A stretch of DNA of 64,000 nt from Paenibacillus sp. D2_2 (GTDB taxonomy: Bacteria; Bacillota; Bacilli; Paenibacillales; Paenibacillaceae), in the NCBI RefSeq assembly GCF_031199965.1, contig NZ_CP133605.1, positions 4,547,001-4,611,000 of the forward strand, in the 5' to 3' direction. Of this stretch, positions 38,298 through 46,857 are shown piece by piece. The notes under the pieces are model-generated. The model was not told the DNA's origin and did no database searches. It saw nothing but the letters and a program-made list of their open reading frames with translations. Numbering within the stretch: position 1 is the stretch's first letter; every line of letters starts with the position of its first letter. The position numbers and the translations under genes were made by a program.

Positions 38298-39105
38298 ATT
38301 TCCATCTCCTCTAACATATCGCGATAATGAGGGACCGTGTATTTCCAATCCGTCCGAGTAGATATAATACTTCGATCAAGCACAGGGGTATCACTTGGCA
38401 CAATCTTTACCCCTGTTACATTCCAAATCTCCTGCATGAGCATGAGCAGCTCATATTTACTGATCCGCTTCGGATAAGACAGATGGACCAGACCGGATAT
38501 AGGAGAGTCCAATAAAGAATCTATCGCTTTGGCCAATTCCAAAGTGGTCACGCCATTCCATAGTACATTGACATATCCCTGGACGACTCCACTGCTCTGC
38601 ATGAACCAATGCATCAGGCCAATGCCAGACTTTCGAATCTCAGGGCCGATAATAGAAGTGCGGAGGGTAACATGACCCGGAGCCCGTACTTCCCCAAGAG
38701 CCTTCGTTAATGCATACACACTGACTCCATCCGGTTCATCATCCTCCTGGTAGCCTCCACGAGAACCCAGGAATACACAATCCGAACTAATATGAATCAA
38801 TCTTGCGCCCAGGTTATCAGCCATCCACTGCAGGCGATGTGGAGAAAACCGTTGATGTGGTAAGCATTTATTTTGTCGTTCTCTGCGAACTGATTCAGGA
38901 CCCCTACGGCATTAATAATAACCTGAGGTCGGACTGCTTCAAGCACCTTCTCCACCTTAAGGCAGTCTGTTACATCGAGTAGCAGACCGCCTTCATCGGA
39001 TTTATCCCGGGTCGTATAAAATACGGTATGTCTCCCTTGTCGCCGGAAATATTCTATAATGAGATGTCCGGCCATACCCTGGCCGCCCAGAACGAGCAGC
39101 TTCAT
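38264..39105 (-). CDS. RmlD-like SDR reductase, probably 4-reductase of a 6-deoxy-amino sugar; one frameshift
   Basis: About 280 residues, the length of RmlD. KLLVLGGQGMAGHLIIEYF (NAD loop), VRPQVIINAVGVLNQFAE, HISSDCVFLGSRGGYQEDDEPDGVSVYALTKALGE (S-x-Y-x3-K-type active site) and a C-terminal substrate domain. The frame breaks at 38840-38842; one added base restores NGFLPHRLQWMADNLG. It starts inside the stop of the CapE-like gene. It lacks the cupin tail of CapF/WbjC, so it resembles WbvR/QnlA-type reductases of UDP-L-QuiNAc synthesis rather than FucNAc enzymes. Confidence 0.75.
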
Positions 39106-40088
39106 GAGAGAAAACCTCCACGCTTTAACATCGCCTTGATTTCATTCTTGGACATCAAATGCTGATTTGAACTGAAGCTGCTGAAGGATACTAGCTTGCA
39201 ATTTTTGTAGTGTTCCTTCAATTCTGGTATATTGACCGTCGGCAGAATGACCAAGTATTGTTCATCGTACACAATGGTATTCATACTTTCGAAGTCGCTC
39301 ATCAATATCTCGTGGATTTTCTCACCAGGACGTATTCCGCTTTCCACCAGTCCTACCCCTGGTATTCCAGAATTTTCAATGAGCACCTCGGCCAGATCTA
39401 CGATCCGGCAGGTCGGCATCGTCATGACGAAGATCTCCCCGCCTATGCTTTCCACAGATGCCTTGAACAAGAGACTAATCGCATCGCGCAGCGTCAGGAA
39501 GAATCGTGTCATATTGTAATCTGTAATGAAGACCTGCTTCTTCTTTTGGATCTGATCTTTGAACAGATGGACTACACTTCCGTTCGTACCAAGTACATTC
39601 CCACCTCGAACGGTTACAAATCGGGTTTTACTATGCAGCAAATTAGCGTAAACGATCAACTTCTCTCCGATCGCCTTAGTTATTCCGTAGAAATTGGATG
39701 GATTCGCCGCTTTATCTGTGGATATATAGATGACCTTGCTGACACCGTTATCTATCGCTGCTTCAATCACATTTTGTGTGCCGATAACATTTGTCTTGAG
39801 CGCTTCATATGGCTGGTCTTCACATACCGGAACATGCTTGAGTGCGGCCAGATGGAACACATAATCCACACCTTGGCATGCCGCTTTGAGCGCCTCCTTA
39901 TCGCGAACATCCCCGATGCAAAAGTTCAGTCTCGGATCCTCAAATTTACGGTTCATTTCCACCTGGGTTGACTCATTCCGCGAATATATAATGACCTCTT
40001 TAGGCTGCTGAGGCAGCAATTGGGTAATCAATTCATACCCCCATGAACCGGTGCCCCCAGTCACCAATATACGCTTATTCTCAAACAT
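39102..40088 (-). CDS. UDP-GlcNAc 4,6-dehydratase/5-epimerase (CapE/WbjB/FnlA type)
   Basis: 328 residues, soluble. NAD loop VTGGTGSWGYELITQLL, VFHLAALKHVPVCEDQPYEA (catalytic Met/Lys-type loop of this family), YISTDKAANPSNFYGITKAIGEKL (YxxxK variant), TRFVTVRGGNVLGTNGSVVHLF, and a C-terminal RIVDLAEVLI. Starts UDP-GlcNAc towards UDP-2-acetamido-2,6-dideoxy-L-hexoses. ATG 40088 has GGAGGG seven bases upstream. Overlaps both neighbours, forming a three-gene pathway with the RmlD-like reductase and the 2-epimerase. Confidence 0.88.
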   Translation of the reverse strand: MFENKRILVTGGTGSWGYELITQLLPQQPKEVIIYSRNESTQVEMNRKFEDPRLNFCIGDVRDKEALKAACQGVDYVFHLAALKHVPVCEDQPYEALKTNVIGTQNVIEAAIDNGVSKVIYISTDKAANPSNFYGITKAIGEKLIVYANLLHSKTRFVTVRGGNVLGTNGSVVHLFKDQIQKKKQVFITDYNMTRFFLTLRDAISLLFKASVESIGGEIFVMTMPTCRIVDLAEVLIENSGIPGVGLVESGIRPGEKIHEILMSDFESMNTIVYDEQYLVILPTVNIPELKEHYKNCKLVSFSSFSSNQHLMSKNEIKAMLKRGGFLS

Positions 40089-41172
40089 GCCATTTCCCTC
40101 CAAACATAAATTTGACTACTCTCTCTGCAACCCGGTCGGCCATATATTCCTTAGGGCACTCCCAATTTCGATCCATCTCAGTCATCAATTGTACTGCCGC
40201 ATATATACTCCTGGCATGAAGCCCGGATACGATGTTGCTACCGCAATCCACTGTCTCTGGGCGCTCGGTAGATCTTCGCAATGTCACCGCTGGTACATGC
40301 ATGATGCAACATTCCTCCTGCACTGTACCACTATCAGTCAGAGCGCATAGCGCATGCCTCTCCAGCATGACGAAGTCGAAGAAACCAAAAGGCTCATGGA
40401 ACTCAATTAATGGGTTCAGCTTAAGCTTAAGATCGCTCGTCATTCGCGACTTCGTTCTTGGATGAAGACTACATATCATGCGGTGTCCGAACTTTTCAGC
40501 TACCAGATTGAGCCCATTCATAATTTCCAGCAGATTCTCAGGATGATCTACATTCTCAGCACGATGGGTCGTAACTAGGAAATATTCACGAGACTTAAGC
40601 GCCAACCGCTCCAGAATATTGCTCCCGGAAATATCCTCCTTGTAATGCTCAATCACTTCAAGAATCGGATTTCCAGTAGTAACAATCCGATATCCGGGAA
40701 CTCCTTCGGCAATCAAGTGCTGTTTGCTCTGTTCTGTATACGGCATATTAATTGAGGAAATGGCATCAATCACTTTTCTATTCTTCTCTTCTGGCACCTC
40801 CAAATCAAAGCATCTGTTCCCCGCCTCCATATGGATGACCGGGTATCCCATTCGTTCGGCAAGAATAGCGCACAGCGCACTATTCGTATCTCCCAAAAGC
40901 AGCACTCGGTCCGGCTTCTCAGTATCCAGAATTTCTTCCATTTGCGAGAACATGGCTGCCATTTGCTGACCTAATGTCGCTTGCCGATCCTGAAGGACAT
41001 AATCTGGTTGTCTTAGTCGCAATTCCTGGAAAAAGATCCCACTCAGGCTATTGGTAAAGTTCTGTCCCGTATGCACCAGAATGTGCTTATCCGCATAACG
41101 ATCCAGTAACGGAATAATTAGACTTAATCTGATAATCTCCGGGCGTGTACCTAAAATCGTCATGATTCTCAC
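40081..41172 (-). CDS. UDP-GlcNAc 2-epimerase family enzyme (WecB/CapG/FnlC type)
   Basis: 363 residues, GT-B-like epimerase fold. TILGTRPEIIRLSLIIP, ILVHTGQNFTNSLSGIFFQEL, DRVLLLGDTNSAL, HMEAGNRCFDLEVPEEKNRKVID, TTHRAENVDHPENL, and TDSGTVQEECCIMHVPAVTLR. GTG 41172 with AAGGAG eight bases upstream. In the CapE-F-G and WbvB-R-D pathways this enzyme inverts C2 in the final step; position as first gene before capE-like supports that role. WecB (ManNAc) activity is an alternative, but the adjacent genes argue for the L-sugar pathway. Confidence 0.87.
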   Translation of the reverse strand: MRIMTILGTRPEIIRLSLIIPLLDRYADKHILVHTGQNFTNSLSGIFFQELRLRQPDYVLQDRQATLGQQMAAMFSQMEEILDTEKPDRVLLLGDTNSALCAILAERMGYPVIHMEAGNRCFDLEVPEEKNRKVIDAISSINMPYTEQSKQHLIAEGVPGYRIVTTGNPILEVIEHYKEDISGSNILERLALKSREYFLVTTHRAENVDHPENLLEIMNGLNLVAEKFGHRMICSLHPRTKSRMTSDLKLKLNPLIEFHEPFGFFDFVMLERHALCALTDSGTVQEECCIMHVPAVTLRRSTERPETVDCGSNIVSGLHARSIYAAVQLMTEMDRNWECPKEYMADRVAERVVKFMFGGKWHV

Positions 41173-41263
41173 ATTCTCAACTCCTTCGTATATAGCTTAG
41201 GGGGTCGTTCAACTTTATATGGGGTATGGGACACTCGATGCCATTTAGATTAGCGCAGATTCC

Positions 41264-41539
41264 CTAACGCCCCCTACGCCGACGGGATGACTTTCGCCGT
41301 GTTGGCCGCTGCGATAATCTCTTCGCTGTCTTACGACTAGATCGTGAATTCGCCCATGATCTCCTTTTCCTACGTATACCGGATGTAGAACGGCGCTTAT
41401 GTCTGACCTTCATCTTTGACTGGGTCATCGGAGGATTTATGGGAGACACCAAGATTGAATCCACTGGATCAACGACTCTCTGAAGCATAGTCGGAGCAGA
41501 ATCAGGAATTAAAGGAAGTTGAACCATACTTCCGCTCAC
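41264..41539 (-). CDS. small Arg/Lys/Ser-rich protein
   Basis: 91 residues. The first ~45 are neutral (VDSILVSPINPPMTQ), the last ~50 consist almost only of Arg, Lys, Ser and Thr (e.g. KVRHKRRSTSGIRRKRRSW, TRRKSSRRRRGR). Its start overlaps the stop of the glycosyltransferase gene upstream by 4 bp, a coupled arrangement. The composition recalls phosphorylated, basic spore-coat proteins such as CotB/CotG tails, but there is no clear homology. Possibly a structural or docking protein of the spore surface. Confidence 0.6.
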   Translation of the reverse strand: MSGSMVQLPLIPDSAPTMLQRVVDPVDSILVSPINPPMTQSKMKVRHKRRSTSGIRRKRRSWANSRSSRKTAKRLSQRPTRRKSSRRRRGR

Positions 41540-42716
41540 CTCCCGATCCGACTGACCATATCCTGCATTCGTTCGCTGTACGATTCCATTCCGAAATGGG
41601 TTATTGCCCCATAGTGGTTATGTCTTCCAACTTGTTCCTCCAACCCCGGTGTCTCAAGTAATTCTCTTGTTTTCTGGGCTAACTCCATCACATTTCCGGT
41701 GGTGACCAGATAATATCCACTCCCAACGGATGTCAGAATTTCTTCTAGCCCACCCGAGGCATATGCCACAACCGGCTTACCGAATACCATCGCTTCCAGT
41801 GCCGTCAATCCAAAGCCCTCTCTCACTAAGCCCGGAATAATAACGATATCCATGGCACAATATGCCGCCTCAACGTTTTGCTCATGATCTACAAAAATGA
41901 ACATGTGCTTCAAACCAGAGGAAGTAACTAGACTCCTAAGTTTACGAACGAACCCTTTATCGATCTCTCCCCGATAATGACAAATCGTGCCTCAGGATGC
42001 GCCTCTCCAATCAGAGTTGCCGCCCCAATGAAATGATCAGCCCCCTTCTCAGGGGTCAGGAATGAGGAGATATAACCGATCAGCTTCTCATTCTCCGATA
42101 TTCCCCATTTCATACGCTTCTGCTGTCTGAGGCTTTGCCATTCGGATAAATTGAGTTCTTCATGATTCCATGAAGGATAGAACAGCACGAGCTTGTTATC
42201 CATCTGATAGCCAAGAAATGGAGACATGGCCGAATTTGAAATACAAATAATCAAATCACTGTATCGATCAATCGTATTGATCGTATGCTGGATATAAGCA
42301 GTATTTGTGATGACCTCGGTAATATGCCAGATCACAGGAATGGCTAACGACTTGGCAGCAATCGCCGGAATAACATTTACACATGTATTCACGAAGACAT
42401 AATCAGGACGCTCGTCTTGAAGAAGGGTAATCGCCTCCTTGCAACCTGGGGATAGGGCATATGCCTCAATATCCCGGATCAATCCCTCATAAGGAGCAAA
42501 CATCCCATACTGCAGCGGAAATTCATGGATTACAGTGCGAATACCCGCTTCTGCAGCCAACTGTGTCAGTCTCCCATCCAGCGGCATAACGATCGTACAA
42601 TCGAAATGAGAGGAGAAAGTACGAGCCAGAAAGAGCAGCAGCTTCTCTGCCCCTGTAATGTTCCGAGAGTTACACACATGCGAGAAAAGCATCAGCTTTT
42701 TTTTATCTGACATCAT
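41536..42716 (-). CDS. GT4-type glycosyltransferase; one frameshift
   Basis: About 393 residues. KLMLFSHVCNSRNITGAEKLLL (acceptor domain start), PDYVFVNTCVNVIPAIAAKSL, WGISENEKLIGYISSFLTPEKGADHFIGAA, then after a missing base around 41961-41967 RKLRSLVTSSGLKHMFIFV and the donor site PGLVREGFGLTALEAMVFGKPVVAYASGGLEE. The two halves fit without gap. Belongs to the coupled minus-strand series of the glycan locus. Acceptor unknown. Confidence 0.85.
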
Positions 42717-42813
42717 TGGCTTCCCCGTATCCCTCTATCCCTCCCGCTCAAGAAAGTGATAGCTGGAGTGCATTTCCATTTGATATAAGTGAACTTTTTG
42801 AACTACCGTGCCT

Positions 42814-43956
42814 CTATTTGAAAATATAGTTAAGCAGTTCATTAAGTCGGTGGCTATACATATGATTTTGGAAGGTTCTCTCTAGACCTCTCAATGCAAT
42901 CTTCTGTCGCTCCATCTCATGAGACAAGTAATAATTCATCTTATCCATCAACTCATCCGAATTTGAGAATGTCTCGATTTCCAAACCTGGTTTGTAGAAG
43001 GATGATATATCCCCACGAGTGTCCACAAGCTGCAGCGTTCCGCTCGCTGAGATCTCAAACGTGCGGGGGTTAGGAGAGAGTGCTGCGATCTTGGCTGTAT
43101 TGTTATTCACCGTGTCATCAAACGCAGAACGATGCAGATTAATTACAATTTTAGTGCCACTGTATACTTCAGATGTCTCAACCAGCCCAGCCATTTACCT
43201 ATCTCAATCCGATCAGGGTATTGTGTGTATTCCGGAAGTCGGTCCCACCATAACCCATTAATCCTTAATCCCTTCTCCATAAGCCCGCCAATGACCGGGC
43301 GCAGGAATTCTACACGATTCCAATAGGCTGATCCGATGAAGCTGATCTCCCGGCGAACCATTGAGCGAGTTAATGTCGGACGGTAATGACCTGCATATGC
43401 AGCAAACGGTAGATAATAGACATTACGGCATCCAAGAGAACGGTAGAGATCGATGCAGTTCCGTTCCAGTGTAAAGACATAATCATAATGGGATACGATC
43501 TTCATCGATATGTCGGTATAGTATGGATCATCAGTCAACCAGATAGCTGTTCTAATCCCTAACATCCGAACCGCATCGATCTGCTCGACCTGGCAGATCC
43601 ATACCGTCGAGCGCGAGTAATAGATCAGGCTGGTGCGCTACCGCCAACTCCCGAATCGGTTGATTGGTTTCTGTTCTAATTACAACTGTGGTCAACGTCT
43701 TCAGAGTCTCAACAACTGCTTCATCTATCGGCGAATACGGGAAGCCTTTACCAGAGCTCACATACAGAACCTTAATCTTTCGAACCGGAAAGGACGGCCC
43801 GGGCCTCTCTACAATGACCTTCGCGCGCCCCCTCAAGTATCCTTCAGCATATCCGTCTCTGAGCCCGTCTTCCCATCCTTTTCTTCCGGAGTCGTCTGAC
43901 GGATTCCCCGGAAATGGCCGAATGGAATCCCCCCTGGTTGTATCACGAGCTGTCAC
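42814..43956 (-). CDS. CgeB-family glycosyltransferase with N-terminal GX3 repeat; two frameshifts
   Basis: About 381 residues. N-terminal ~40: five glycines at period four (GWEDGLRDGYAEGYLRG). Then the CgeB/DUF3880 domain (VRKIKVLYVSSGKGFPYS, TAIWLTDDPYYTDIS, CRNVYYLPFAAY) and the C-terminal GT-B half (SGTKIVINLHRSAFDD, NPRTFEISASGTLQLVDTR). Frame breaks: extra base at 43589-43593 (CCTGG for CCGG; restores DLPVEQIDAVRML) and missing base at 43191-43192 (restores GKWAGLVETSEVY). CgeB proteins act on the spore crust in B. subtilis. Paralogue of the next gene upstream. Confidence 0.82.
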
Positions 43957-43973
43957 TCCTCCTTTAATGAAAA

Positions 43974-45062
43974 TTAGATGACGAACTCAAGCAGTTGACT
44001 GACCCGATGAGCAAACGTATGGTTTTGCCGCGTCGTCCATAGAGAACGCCAAGCAATCGCTAGACGCTCTTCTTCATGATGAAGATAATAATCAATTTTG
44101 GATCGCAAATCGGAGGCACCTTCAAACGTTTCAATATCGTACCCCGGACGGTAGTTCCGAAGCAGTTCGCTTCGGATATCGGTGATTTGCAATGTTCCAC
44201 AGGCTGAAATCTCATAAGTCCGCGGATTGATTGAGCTACCAGTTAACCCTCTACCATTGTGGTTATCCGAACCTGCCGCCGTCGGACGATGGAGATTGAT
44301 CACTATTCTGGAACCATTGTAATAAGTGACCGTCTCCGGTACGGGAACCCATCCGTCACGAATAAAGCGTGATAATTGATCATGACGACTGAGCCGATCC
44401 CAATGCCCTCCTGCGATGATCACTTTCTTATCCTGCAGGAATGGCGCCAATTGATCGAACAGCTCAACTCTATTCCAAAAAGCGTTGCCTATGAAGCAAA
44501 CATCGAATTGCTGCTTTGGCGTTGTCCTGACTGGTACGAACGTATTCGGAGATACGGCTAAGGGCAAATAATAAACCTGTGAGCAGCCTACCTCCTTATA
44601 GAAAGAAACGCAGTCCTGCTCATGAGTGAAGACTATATCATAAGCCACTGATAACTCCGCCGTATCATCCGTGAAATAGGGGTCATCCACAAACCATACC
44701 GCAGTCTTAATTCCTAACTGACGAATCGTTCTGATATGCTCCACGTGATCGGTGGGAAAGACGTGCAGCCCGTTCATTACAAGCACCAGATCCGGTCGGT
44801 GATTTCTAGCCGTCTCAAGCATCCTATCCGGAGTGGCGATGATGCACTCTGCCGCCACCTGCTTGAGCGCCTCGCTCACCCCTTCATCAATAGCCTCGAA
44901 TCCTTGAGGGATGAACAGGACCCTGATGTTTTTTTTGCCGGGTATTTGCTGTCGAATTCTATCCAAGACAGCTTGACACCCACCATAACGGTATCCCTCT
45001 CGGTCAGCCAGCTGGTAATCCTCGCTGAGAGTACTCTTGTTCGTAATCTTCAAGGCATTCAT
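43974..45062 (-). CDS. CgeB-family glycosyltransferase (spore maturation type)
   Basis: 362 residues, intact. N-terminus with REGYRYGGCQ, then NIRVLFIPQGFEAIDEGVSEAL, RPDLVLVMNGLHVFP, TAVWFVDDPYFTDDTAEL, CSQVYYLPLAVSPNTF, FDVCFIGNAFWNRVELFD, SRIVINLHRPTAAG and NPRTYEISACGTLQITDIRSE. Clear CgeB/YkvP (Glyco_trans_1_2) family. Its paralogue follows 18 bp downstream, so the pair arose by tandem duplication. Probable role: transfer of a sugar to the spore crust or exosporium glycan. Confidence 0.88.
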   Translation of the reverse strand: MNALKITNKSTLSEDYQLADREGYRYGGCQAVLDRIRQQIPGKKNIRVLFIPQGFEAIDEGVSEALKQVAAECIIATPDRMLETARNHRPDLVLVMNGLHVFPTDHVEHIRTIRQLGIKTAVWFVDDPYFTDDTAELSVAYDIVFTHEQDCVSFYKEVGCSQVYYLPLAVSPNTFVPVRTTPKQQFDVCFIGNAFWNRVELFDQLAPFLQDKKVIIAGGHWDRLSRHDQLSRFIRDGWVPVPETVTYYNGSRIVINLHRPTAAGSDNHNGRGLTGSSINPRTYEISACGTLQITDIRSELLRNYRPGYDIETFEGASDLRSKIDYYLHHEEERLAIAWRSLWTTRQNHTFAHRVSQLLEFVI

Positions 45063-45177
45063 CCTATCTGTGGAATGGATTTCCTAGGTCTTTATAAATA
45101 TATGCTAGGAGGATAAGTGCATCATGGACGACTACCCCACGTCCACATAAATTGGCGAATGCCATCTATGTATAGAC

Positions 45178-45218
45178 AGAAAAGCCCCTGCCAGGCCTTA
45201 AGACCGAACAGGGGTTAA
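45178..45218 (-). terminator. probable terminator
   Basis: AGCCCCTG pairs with CAGGGGTT across an 18-nt loop; minus-strand tail CTTTTCTG. Follows the small basic gene. Confidence 0.5.
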
Positions 45219-45245
45219 CAAGCTGCACTCTATGAAATTAGTAAA

Positions 45246-45596
45246 CTATACCTGCTCTTTATACCCTATTTTATGCCCGTCCTCGAACCCTTGGGAGAAC
45301 CCGGAATCGAACCCCTTCTGATAGGCATCATCATAATAATTCTGATGGCTTCCCAAGTTATTCTGCGCCTTCGGGGCCCTAACTGCTGTAGACCTTGGCG
45401 ATGAATTTCTTTTACGGCGGCGATTGAAAAAGCGCCTGCGATGTAGCTTGCCTCTGCGCTTCAATTTATGCCTACGAATACCTCTGCCAAGCAGCCTACG
45501 TCCACGTTTTTTAGTAATCTTACGCTTACCCTTATGAGCCCTGCCAAGCCTTTTTGATTTGGATCAGCCGCCGGCACGAACCTTCGCCCTTAACAT
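45246..45596 (-). CDS. small Arg/Lys-rich protein with C-terminal GX3 repeat; in-frame TGA
   Basis: ATG 45596 with AGGAGGAAG eight bases upstream gives 116 codons, interrupted by a TGA at 45564-45566 (codon 11). Beyond it the frame is fully open: about 60 residues of Arg/Lys/Gly (e.g. AHKGKRKITKKRGRRL, HRRRFFNRRRKRN), a short linker, then five period-four glycines (KGFDSGFSQGFEDGHKIGY). Without read-through the next start would be TTG at 45464 (72 residues). The TGA may be a single-base error (TGG) or a real nonsense mutation. Function unknown; the same GX3 motif precedes three glycosyltransferases in this locus. Confidence 0.5.
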
Positions 45597-45901
45597 GTTT
45601 TATCTTCCTCCTGTTCTCCTCGGGTATCATTTGCTGCTGCATAACAAGAATCAGTAATCCAGGGCGATGAAGGAGTTCCATAATGGACGATATGCAGTGT
45701 TAACCCGCCTATCGTGCGGGCTATCGCTTGCTGGTATTCCACCAGCGTTTTCACATTTTCCGCAAGTTGGTGAGCTGTTCTGTCAGAATGAGCCACATCT
45801 GCCATGCTATCTAGAATGCGCGCCAATGCCATTTGGCTTCTGGCAATGGACTCTATAACGCTTATTTTAGCCTTCTCTCTAGCATGAAGATCGATCATCA
45901 T
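45590..45901 (-). CDS. small helical protein, paralogue 3 of 3
   Basis: 103 residues. Two long amphipathic helices (SVIESIARSQMALARILDSM and HQLAENVKTLVEYQQAIARTI), then a polar tail ending EEQDKTC-like. Related to the next two upstream proteins by the pattern of a leading helix with QMA-R-LD and a second helix with ..L..LQ..IA..L. Start overlaps the upstream stop (4 bp). Its stop overlaps the start of the basic protein gene. No known function; probable spore-surface structural protein. Confidence 0.65.
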   Translation of the reverse strand: MMIDLHAREKAKISVIESIARSQMALARILDSMADVAHSDRTAHQLAENVKTLVEYQQAIARTIGGLTLHIVHYGTPSSPWITDSCYAAANDTRGEQEEDKTC

Positions 45902-46245
45902 TTGTCTTTATCCCCCAAATCGAAGCCGTCGCCAAACAATCCGTCGAGGCCCCCTTCCTTATCCCCTTCCTCTTCCGCTGGAGTAAGCACGGTCTTCAAA
46001 TTTCTGCATAAGCCGTTCTGCAATTTAGTAAGTGCCTCCAACACTTCAACGATCTGTTCATGAATGTCAAGCGGCTCGGACAGCTGCTTCTCATCCTCAT
46101 CGAAGCTGTGATGTTGGACATGATTCAATATCCAGTTACGCACCTTCTCGGCTTCGAGTGCCTTAGCCTCCAGGATCATAGCGACATTCCATTGGACTTT
46201 GGAGGCTGCATCTAATATTTGCAAATAAGCCTGCTCTCTGCTCAT
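45898..46245 (-). CDS. small helical protein, paralogue 2 of 3
   Basis: 115 residues: helix 1 QILDAASKVQWNVAMILEAK, helix 2 EQIVEVLEALTKLQNGLCRNL, and a Gly/Asp-rich acidic tail (EEGDKEGGLDGLFGDGFD). The acidic tail contrasts with the very basic proteins nearby, so charge pairing is conceivable. Ribosome site GGGGAGGTTGC. Coupled to its neighbours. Family not recognised. Confidence 0.65.
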   Translation of the reverse strand: MSREQAYLQILDAASKVQWNVAMILEAKALEAEKVRNWILNHVQHHSFDEDEKQLSEPLDIHEQIVEVLEALTKLQNGLCRNLKTVLTPAEEEGDKEGGLDGLFGDGFDLGDKDK

Positions 46246-46269
46246 AGCAACCTCCCCGCTTTCAAGCTA

Positions 46270-46557
46270 TTACTCTTCATCCTGGCTTCTCATCTCTTTT
46301 AAGACGAGGCCCAAATTCTCAGCCATAGCCTCTTGAAGATCAGCGATAACATTTAAATAAGAAATTACGCTTTTATTAACTCGGCCCGTATTCGCGATTA
46401 GACCGGGCACTCCATCAAACTCAGGTAAAACGTCAGGAATGGCATGAACGATTTGTGACATACGAACAACAACCTGACGCTCAGCATCCATCACTCTTGC
46501 CATCTGCTGGTGTGAATGGGACATGTGGACAATAATCTCTGTAATCTTCTCCTCCAT
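46270..46557 (-). CDS. small helical protein, paralogue 1 of 3
   Basis: 95 residues, first of the tandem set. Helix 1 TEIIVHMSHSHQQMARVMDAE, middle segment PEFDGVPGLIANTG, helix 2 SYLNVIADLQEAMAENLGLV. GGAGGAATCAGG precedes the ATG. I recall proteins of this type in Paenibacillus spore-glycan clusters with no proven function. A 179-bp MITE-like repeat lies directly upstream, so its promoter may lie in or next to the element. Confidence 0.68.
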   Translation of the reverse strand: MEEKITEIIVHMSHSHQQMARVMDAERQVVVRMSQIVHAIPDVLPEFDGVPGLIANTGRVNKSVISYLNVIADLQEAMAENLGLVLKEMRSQDEE

Positions 46558-46591
46558 CCTGATTCCTCCAAGCCAAATATAATACTTGTAT

Positions 46592-46770
46592 GTTCGTGTT
46601 CAAAAAGATCGGTTTTCAGCACCGAGAAGGTTGGATGAAGCTAGGGTCTGAGGAGCGGAGCGTACGTAGTGGGTACGTGAGCACCGAAAGACCCGGATGA
46701 ATTCTAGATTCGATGCCGAATTAACTCGCAGTATTACTTCGTGATCAAAAGCGGACTTTTTGAACTACCT
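46592..46770. repeat. MITE-like repeat, full-length copy with 7-bp target duplication
   Basis: 179 bp flanked by CTTGTAT on both sides (46585-46591 and 46771-46777). Inverted ends GTTCAAAAAGATCGG...GCGGACTTTTTGAAC. The centre contains a hairpin around CGTACGTAGTGGGTACGTGAG. Conserved blocks shared with other copies: CAGCACCGAGAAGGTTGGA, GCTAGGGTCTGAGGAGCG, TTACTTCGTGATCAAAAG. No transposase frame, so it is non-autonomous. Confidence 0.85.
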
Positions 46771-46857
46771 CTTGTATATACAGCACAAGACTACGCCCAG
46801 CATGCATCTTTGTTCCAGCATATGCACTGCTATGACCTGTCGTTCCTGTATGAGAAC

